DNA from: Gammaproteobacteria bacterium
GTDB taxonomy: Bacteria; Pseudomonadota; Gammaproteobacteria; Steroidobacterales; Rariloculaceae
Direction of reading: 5' to 3'
Assembly (NCBI GenBank): GCA_003155415.1
Contig: PMCP01000137.1
Location: forward strand, 4,527-62,481
Length of the DNA: 57,955 nt
Shown here: positions 53,855-57,955 of the stretch, one piece after another
Layout: each line of letters opens with the position of its first letter
How positions within the stretch are numbered: position 1 is the first letter of the stretch
Program-made: the position numbers and the translations under genes
Notes under the pieces: generated by a model
The model's database searches: none
What the model was told of the DNA's origin: nothing
The model's input: the letters and a program-made list of their open reading frames with translations, nothing else

Positions 53855-54421
53855 TCAGGTGCGCGGCAAGGTCACGCCGCGCTGGCCCTGATATTTCCCG
53901 CCACGATCCTTGTAGCTCGTCTCGCACACATCGTCGGACTCGAGAAACACCATCTGCGCGATGCCTTCGTTCGCGTAGATCTTCGCCGGCAGCGATGTGG
54001 TGTTCGAGAACTCGAGCGTCACGTGCCCTTCCCACTCCGGCTCGAGCGGCGTGACGTTCACGATGATGCCGCAACGCGCATATGTCGACTTGCCGAGGCA
54101 GATCGTCAGCACGCTACGTGGAATCCGGAAAAACTCCACGGTGCGCGCCAACGCGAATGAGTTCGGCGGGATGATGCACACCTTCCCCGACATATCGACG
54201 AAGCTCGACTCATCGAACTTCTTCGGATCGACGATCGCGGAGTTGATGTTAGTAAACACCTTGAACTCCGGCGCACAGCGAACGTCGTAGCCGTAGCTCG
54301 ACGTGCCGAACGAGATCACGCGCTCGCCATCCACGTGGCGAATCTGATCCGGCTCGAACGGCTCGATCATGCCTTGCTCTTTCGCCATGCGCCGGATCCA
54401 ACGATCGGACTTCACGCTCAT
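53855..54421 (-). CDS. dcd: dCTP deaminase
   Basis: A 188-residue trimeric enzyme that converts dCTP to dUTP, feeding dTTP synthesis. Conserved [16 protein letters not shown], the catalytic Glu region [20 protein letters not shown] and GIAQMVFLE are present. The N-terminal [21 protein letters not shown] is standard. ATG 54421 shares one base with the apbC stop, so the two are translationally linked. Confidence 0.96.
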   Translation of the reverse strand: MSVKSDRWIRRMAKEQGMIEPFEPDQIRHVDGERVISFGTSSYGYDVRCAPEFKVFTNINSAIVDPKKFDESSFVDMSGKVCIIPPNSFALARTVEFFRIPRSVLTICLGKSTYARCGIIVNVTPLEPEWEGHVTLEFSNTTSLPAKIYANEGIAQMVFLESDDVCETSYKDRGGKYQGQRGVTLPRT

Positions 54422-55515
54422 CAGTCTTCCTCGACGGTGATATTCGGAAATAGCCGGCTGTAGTCCTTCGTGCGGGCGGCGAGCTCGCCCACAGCACGCA
54501 GTGCCGCGTCCGTGAACGCTCGCGCGAGAGGGCCGGTCGGGTCAGCGGCAACCGTTGGCTTGCCCTGATCCGTCTCTTCGCGAATCTGCCGGTCGAGCGG
54601 CAACGATCCAAGCACCGGCACGCCGTACTGGCTCGCCAGATCGGATCCGCCATGCTCGCCGAAAATGTGTTCTTCGTGCCCGCACCGGGAGCAGATGTGC
54701 AGGCTCATGTTTTCCACGACACCGAGCACCGGCACGTGGACCTTCTGGAACATCTCGAGCCCCTTGCGGGCGTCGGCCAGCGCGATGTCCTGGGGCGTCG
54801 TTACGATCACAGCGCCGCTGACCGGCACTCGCTGAGCCAGCGTCAATTGGATATCGCCGGTGCCGGGCGGCATGTCGACGACCAGGTAATCGAGATCGCC
54901 CCAACGGGTCTGCATCAGGAGCTGGTTCAGCGCGGAGGTGACCATGGGACCGCGCCAGGCCATGGGTTGCTGATCGTCGACGAGAAAGCCGATCGACATG
55001 ACCTCGATACCATGCGCGACGAGCGGCTCCAAAAGCTTGCCGTCGCGCGTTTCCGGGCGTCGCCCGAGCAATCCCAGCATGCGCGGCTGGCTCGGACCGT
55101 AGATGTCGGCGTCGAGCAACCCTACGCGCGCACCTTCCCCGGCTAACGCCAGCGCGAAATTCACGGCGACGGTCGACTTGCCGACGCCGCCTTTGCCAGA
55201 AGCAACGGCCAACAGATTCTTGACGCCCGGCAGAGGCTTCAACCCATGCTGGACGGAGTGGGCCACGATTTCGCTCGTAACCGTGAACTCGATGCGCCCC
55301 ACCCCCGCTAGCGCGGCGCAATGCACGCGGAGCGCTTCGATCAGGCGGTCGCCGGCACGGGCGGCCGGGAAACCGCAACGGACGGCCACCTGCCAACCGC
55401 CGGAACCGGCTGTCACAGCAAGCGTCGTTCCGGCGGTGCCCAAAGCGCGGCCGGTCTGGGGCACGACGAAGGTTGCGAGATGTCGCTCGAGGGCTTCTTG
55501 GCCGGTTTGTGTCAT
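54421..55515 (-). CDS. apbC: Iron-sulfur cluster carrier ApbC/Mrp
   Basis: A 364-residue P-loop ATPase that carries Fe-S clusters to target proteins. Deviant Walker [10 protein letters not shown], switch [31 protein letters not shown] and a CxxC motif in [14 protein letters not shown] that holds the shared cluster in the dimer. A degenerate DUF59/MIP18 domain occupies the first ~90 residues. The start is ATG 55515. dcd follows directly. Confidence 0.95.
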   Translation of the reverse strand: MTQTGQEALERHLATFVVPQTGRALGTAGTTLAVTAGSGGWQVAVRCGFPAARAGDRLIEALRVHCAALAGVGRIEFTVTSEIVAHSVQHGLKPLPGVKNLLAVASGKGGVGKSTVAVNFALALAGEGARVGLLDADIYGPSQPRMLGLLGRRPETRDGKLLEPLVAHGIEVMSIGFLVDDQQPMAWRGPMVTSALNQLLMQTRWGDLDYLVVDMPPGTGDIQLTLAQRVPVSGAVIVTTPQDIALADARKGLEMFQKVHVPVLGVVENMSLHICSRCGHEEHIFGEHGGSDLASQYGVPVLGSLPLDRQIREETDQGKPTVAADPTGPLARAFTDAALRAVGELAARTKDYSRLFPNITVEED

Positions 55516-55637
55516 AGCGGAGGGCGCCGGAAAGGGCCGCGATTGTAACCTAATGCTGGAGCCCTGCCCGCCTCGCGAAAACGCTCGAGCGAGCGCTCCA
55601 AACCTGTGATCTACGTTACGTTTCCACGAAATCGGTG

Positions 55638-55646
55638 TGGCATAAT
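55638..55646 (+). promoter_or_regulatory. Putative extended -10 promoter of the HEAT-kinase gene
   Basis: TGG at 55638-55640 directly precedes CATAAT (55641-55646), an extended -10 form. A -35 at the right distance is not clear. The predicted leader is about 115 bases and includes a G9 tract. Confidence 0.35.
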
Positions 55647-55702
55647 TTCGAGCTACAGGTACCCATTATGTTCGATCCCCGGTCACGGGTGTTTGGGACC
55701 TC

Positions 55703-55711
55703 GGGGGGGGG
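55703..55711 (+). repeat. G9 homopolymer tract
   Basis: Nine consecutive G residues in the leader of the HEAT-kinase gene, 58 bases before its ATG. Tracts of this length are prone to slippage during replication. Confidence 0.8.
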
Positions 55712-55769
55712 CGAAGGGTCACTCTTTGCATTCGAGGGACGGAGCTCGGTTAGGTGATGCGCTAGGCCG

Positions 55770-57955
55770 ATGAACTTTCTAACCGCACTACAGGCCGATC
55801 GGCTCATCTCGCAGATTCGTGAGGAAGCCGACCCGACGTCGATCAACGCGAAGAAGGCATTCGCGAAGCTCGGCAAACTTGGCAACAGTGCGATCCCCAA
55901 AATCCTCGAAGCACTCGCTTCAGCGGACAAACGTCAGACCGTCGAGTACGTGGAGCTTTTGAGCAGCCTGATCACGGACAAGACGCTACCTCTAATCACG
56001 CGCGGCCTGGCCGACGGCGACCCCCGCACCGTTTCTGGGACCGCCTGGGCGCTATCGAGCAACAAACGCTACAACGTGAATCGCCTCGTCGACCTGCTCG
56101 GCGAGGACGACGTGTCAAAGCCCGCCGTGATCGAGGTACTGACGGCACACAAGGATCGCCTGAACGTACGCCAGCTGCTAGGCCAGATCTATTTCCTCCA
56201 GCCCAGCGAGAAAGCTGCGGTCTTCAAGCTCATCGACGACGTCGCGAACGAGGAAATGATTCCGGATCTGCTAACGCGCATGGACGGCAAGGATCCGCTG
56301 GTCAAGATGCACCTGATCAACGTGATCGCACGGTTCGACCGGCCCGACGTGAACAAGGCGCTCCAGGAGCAGCTGCGCGACGCGAACAAGCTCGTACGAC
56401 AAGCGGCGCTCGTCGGCATCTCGCGGTCGAAGACCAAGGTCGACGTGCAGCTCATCGCGAATCTGCTGCTCGACGCGGACCTCGATGTGATGAACAAGGC
56501 TGTCGACGTCATCGTGCAGCTGAATCATCCCGAAACGGCTAAGTACCTATTCCCCGCGCTGAAATCGGAAAATGAGTTCAGCCGTCGCGCGGCCGTCGAG
56601 ATCTTGAACGCGATCGGCACCACGCACAGCGTGAAGTCTTTGCTCGAAGCCGTCGCAGACGAAGACTGGTGGGTGCGCTCGCGCGCGTCCGACGCATTAG
56701 CACGAATCGGCGGGCCCCGCGTCGTCGACGCCGTGCTCGACCTGATACGCGACAAGGATGAGAACCTCCGCCGCGCCGCCATCGAGATTCTGGTTGTATG
56801 CCGCGACAAACGCGCCGTCGACAAGCTTATCGAGGCGTTGCGCGACAAAGACTGGTGGGTCAGCGAGCGCGCCGCGGACGCACTGGCGGAGCTCGGCGAT
56901 GCAAAAGCGCTGCCCGCGCTATTCGAAATGGTCGCCAAGAACAACCGCTCGCTGCCAGTCGCGCTGAATGCCATCGGCAAGCTCGGCAGCTACAAGGTTC
57001 TCGACAAAGTCCTGCCCTTTCTGCAGCGCACCGAGAAAGAGGTGCGGATCTCTGCGATCAATGCGGTCGCGCATCTTGCGGGCGAGCAGCAGGCCGAGGC
57101 CGTTCGCCCCTACATTCAGCAGGCCGCCCAGGGCGGTGACGAGACCGTGCTGAAAGCCGCTAACAAGGCGCTGCAGAAGATCGATGGCAAGCTCTCACCG
57201 AGCGGCCGCTTCATCGGCACTGGAACGCTGAGTGCCGGCACCATCGCAAGCTCGATGACTCCGCCACCGATGGCGACCACGAACAGCCGCGCGATGCCCC
57301 CGCCTGCCGCACGGACCTCGCCGCCCATGTCCTCGACGTCGACCGCACGCACTCTGCTGGTCGAAGGCCCGGACGACGCCGAGCCCACACCACCGCCGCC
57401 TGAAGCGCCATCGTTCGACTTGAGCGCATTGCAGGCAGGAGACATGATCGAGGGTCGCTACAAGTACATCCAGAAAATCGGCAAGGGCGCGTTCGGCACC
57501 GTAGTGCTCGTCGAGGATACGGTTGTCGAAGAGCGCCTGATCCTGAAGTTCTTGAACGCGAACGTTTCCTCGGACGAAGAGATGCTGAAACGCTTCGTGC
57601 ACGAGCTTCGATACTCGCGCCGAATCACGCACAAGAACGTCATCCGCATTTACGACTTCCTGTACATCGGCGGTGTTTACGCCATCTCGATGGAATACTT
57701 TCCGTCACACACGCTGGGTACCGAGATTGCGAACGAGAAACCGATGAGGCCGAAGAAGGCGGTTGCCTACTCGGTGGATATCTGCACCGGCATGAGTGTC
57801 GCGCACCAGCAAGGCATCATCCACCGCGACTTGAAGCCGGCGAACATCCTGATCAATGACGGTGGGCTCGTAAAGATCGTAGACTTCGGCGTCGCGGCGG
57901 CCGCAAAGAGCGGCGACACACAGCTGACGAAGACCGGTTACGTGATCGGCTCGCC
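55770..57955 (+). CDS. HEAT-repeat serine/threonine protein kinase, 3' end missing
   Basis: The frame begins at ATG 55770 (in-frame TGA at 55755) and is open for 728 codons to the window edge. Residues 1-~480 are HEAT-type helical repeats of about 31 residues; two blocks, DEDWWVRSRASDALARIG and DKDWWVSERAADALAELG, lie 62 residues apart. A Pro/Ser-rich linker (~485-560) follows, then a Hanks-type kinase: glycine loop IGKGAFGTV (about 569-577), ATP-binding Lys593 in LILKFL, HRDLKPANIL (HRD 685-687) and DFGV (from 705). It should phosphorylate Ser/Thr; the HEAT array probably recruits substrates. Anything after the kinase N-lobe and catalytic loop lies outside. No neighbouring phosphatase or FHA gene is seen. 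Confidence 0.9.
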   Translation, partial: MNFLTALQADRLISQIREEADPTSINAKKAFAKLGKLGNSAIPKILEALASADKRQTVEYVELLSSLITDKTLPLITRGLADGDPRTVSGTAWALSSNKRYNVNRLVDLLGEDDVSKPAVIEVLTAHKDRLNVRQLLGQIYFLQPSEKAAVFKLIDDVANEEMIPDLLTRMDGKDPLVKMHLINVIARFDRPDVNKALQEQLRDANKLVRQAALVGISRSKTKVDVQLIANLLLDADLDVMNKAVDVIVQLNHPETAKYLFPALKSENEFSRRAAVEILNAIGTTHSVKSLLEAVADEDWWVRSRASDALARIGGPRVVDAVLDLIRDKDENLRRAAIEILVVCRDKRAVDKLIEALRDKDWWVSERAADALAELGDAKALPALFEMVAKNNRSLPVALNAIGKLGSYKVLDKVLPFLQRTEKEVRISAINAVAHLAGEQQAEAVRPYIQQAAQGGDETVLKAANKALQKIDGKLSPSGRFIGTGTLSAGTIASSMTPPPMATTNSRAMPPPAARTSPPMSSTSTARTLLVEGPDDAEPTPPPPEAPSFDLSALQAGDMIEGRYKYIQKIGKGAFGTVVLVEDTVVEERLILKFLNANVSSDEEMLKRFVHELRYSRRITHKNVIRIYDFLYIGGVYAISMEYFPSHTLGTEIANEKPMRPKKAVAYSVDICTGMSVAHQQGIIHRDLKPANILINDGGLVKIVDFGVAAAAKSGDTQLTKTGYVIGS

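Overview
The window is about 58 kb of high-GC (roughly 60-65% by eye), densely packed chromosome from a gammaproteobacterium. The organism assignment rests on gene order: miaA-hfq-hflX-hflK-hflC-DUF2065-purA, nnr-tsaE-amiC-mutL, lptG-lptF divergent from pepA-holC-valS, MoxR-DUF58-tgpA, pcnB-dNK-panB-panC and hda-CDP-alcohol transferase-DUF2066 divergent from purM-purN are all gammaproteobacterial arrangements. A TonB-dependent receptor with a TPR-sulfotransferase, a DUF6152 protein and DUF2066/DUF3108/DUF4398 proteins fit the Steroidobacterales/Nevskiales/Xanthomonadales side of the class. That finer placement is inference. No phage, insertion sequence, CRISPR array or plasmid gene is visible.

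Layout. 1-2172: edge-truncated glycosyltransferase-like gene and an Atm1-type ABC exporter. 2217-5241: NUDIX hydrolase and feoAB iron uptake, with a Fur-box-like palindrome on the feoA promoter. 5246-16705: a long minus-strand housekeeping block (purA, DUF2065, hflC, hflK, hflX, hfq, miaA, mutL, amiC, tsaE, nnr). 16748-19752: queG, ppk2 and a CNB-GGDEF diguanylate cyclase on plus. 19749-23633: panC, panB, deoxynucleoside kinase and pcnB on minus. 23638-31048: the most accessory-looking part, with tRNA-Glu(CTC), a terminator that may end a small RNA, a DUF6152 gene with an attenuator-like leader, a GIY-YIG-like/GNAT gene pair, photolyase, and a TonB receptor followed in the same frame by a TPR-sulfotransferase. 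31049-42870: RDD protein, lptG/lptF, pepA, holC, a small holC-valS spacer protein, valS, and MoxR-DUF58-tgpA. 42867-51349: prfC, rimI, udg, pssA, a lytic transglycosylase, acyP, DUF4398 lipoprotein, wrbA, DUF2069, hda, CDP-alcohol transferase and DUF2066. 51438-55515: purM, purN, DUF3108, dcd and apbC. 55770-end: a long HEAT-repeat protein fused to a Ser/Thr kinase, cut by the window edge.

Genes are compact: four-base stop/start overlaps (ATGA, GTGA, TTGA) join panB-panC, lptF-lptG, pepA-holC, DUF58-tgpA, pssA-udg, udg-rimI, DUF2066-transferase, purM-purN and the GIY-like/GNAT pair. GTG and TTG starts are common, so several starts were chosen from ribosome-binding sites, neighbour overlap and family N-termini rather than from the longest reading frame.

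The best candidates for something not yet described are the terminator that abuts the Shine-Dalgarno of the DUF6152 gene (a likely attenuator), the TonB receptor/TPR-sulfotransferase pair with an apparently non-canonical or frameshifted start, the degenerate GIY-YIG-like/GNAT pair, the HEAT-kinase fusion with a G9 tract in its leader, and the possible small RNA beside tRNA-Glu.
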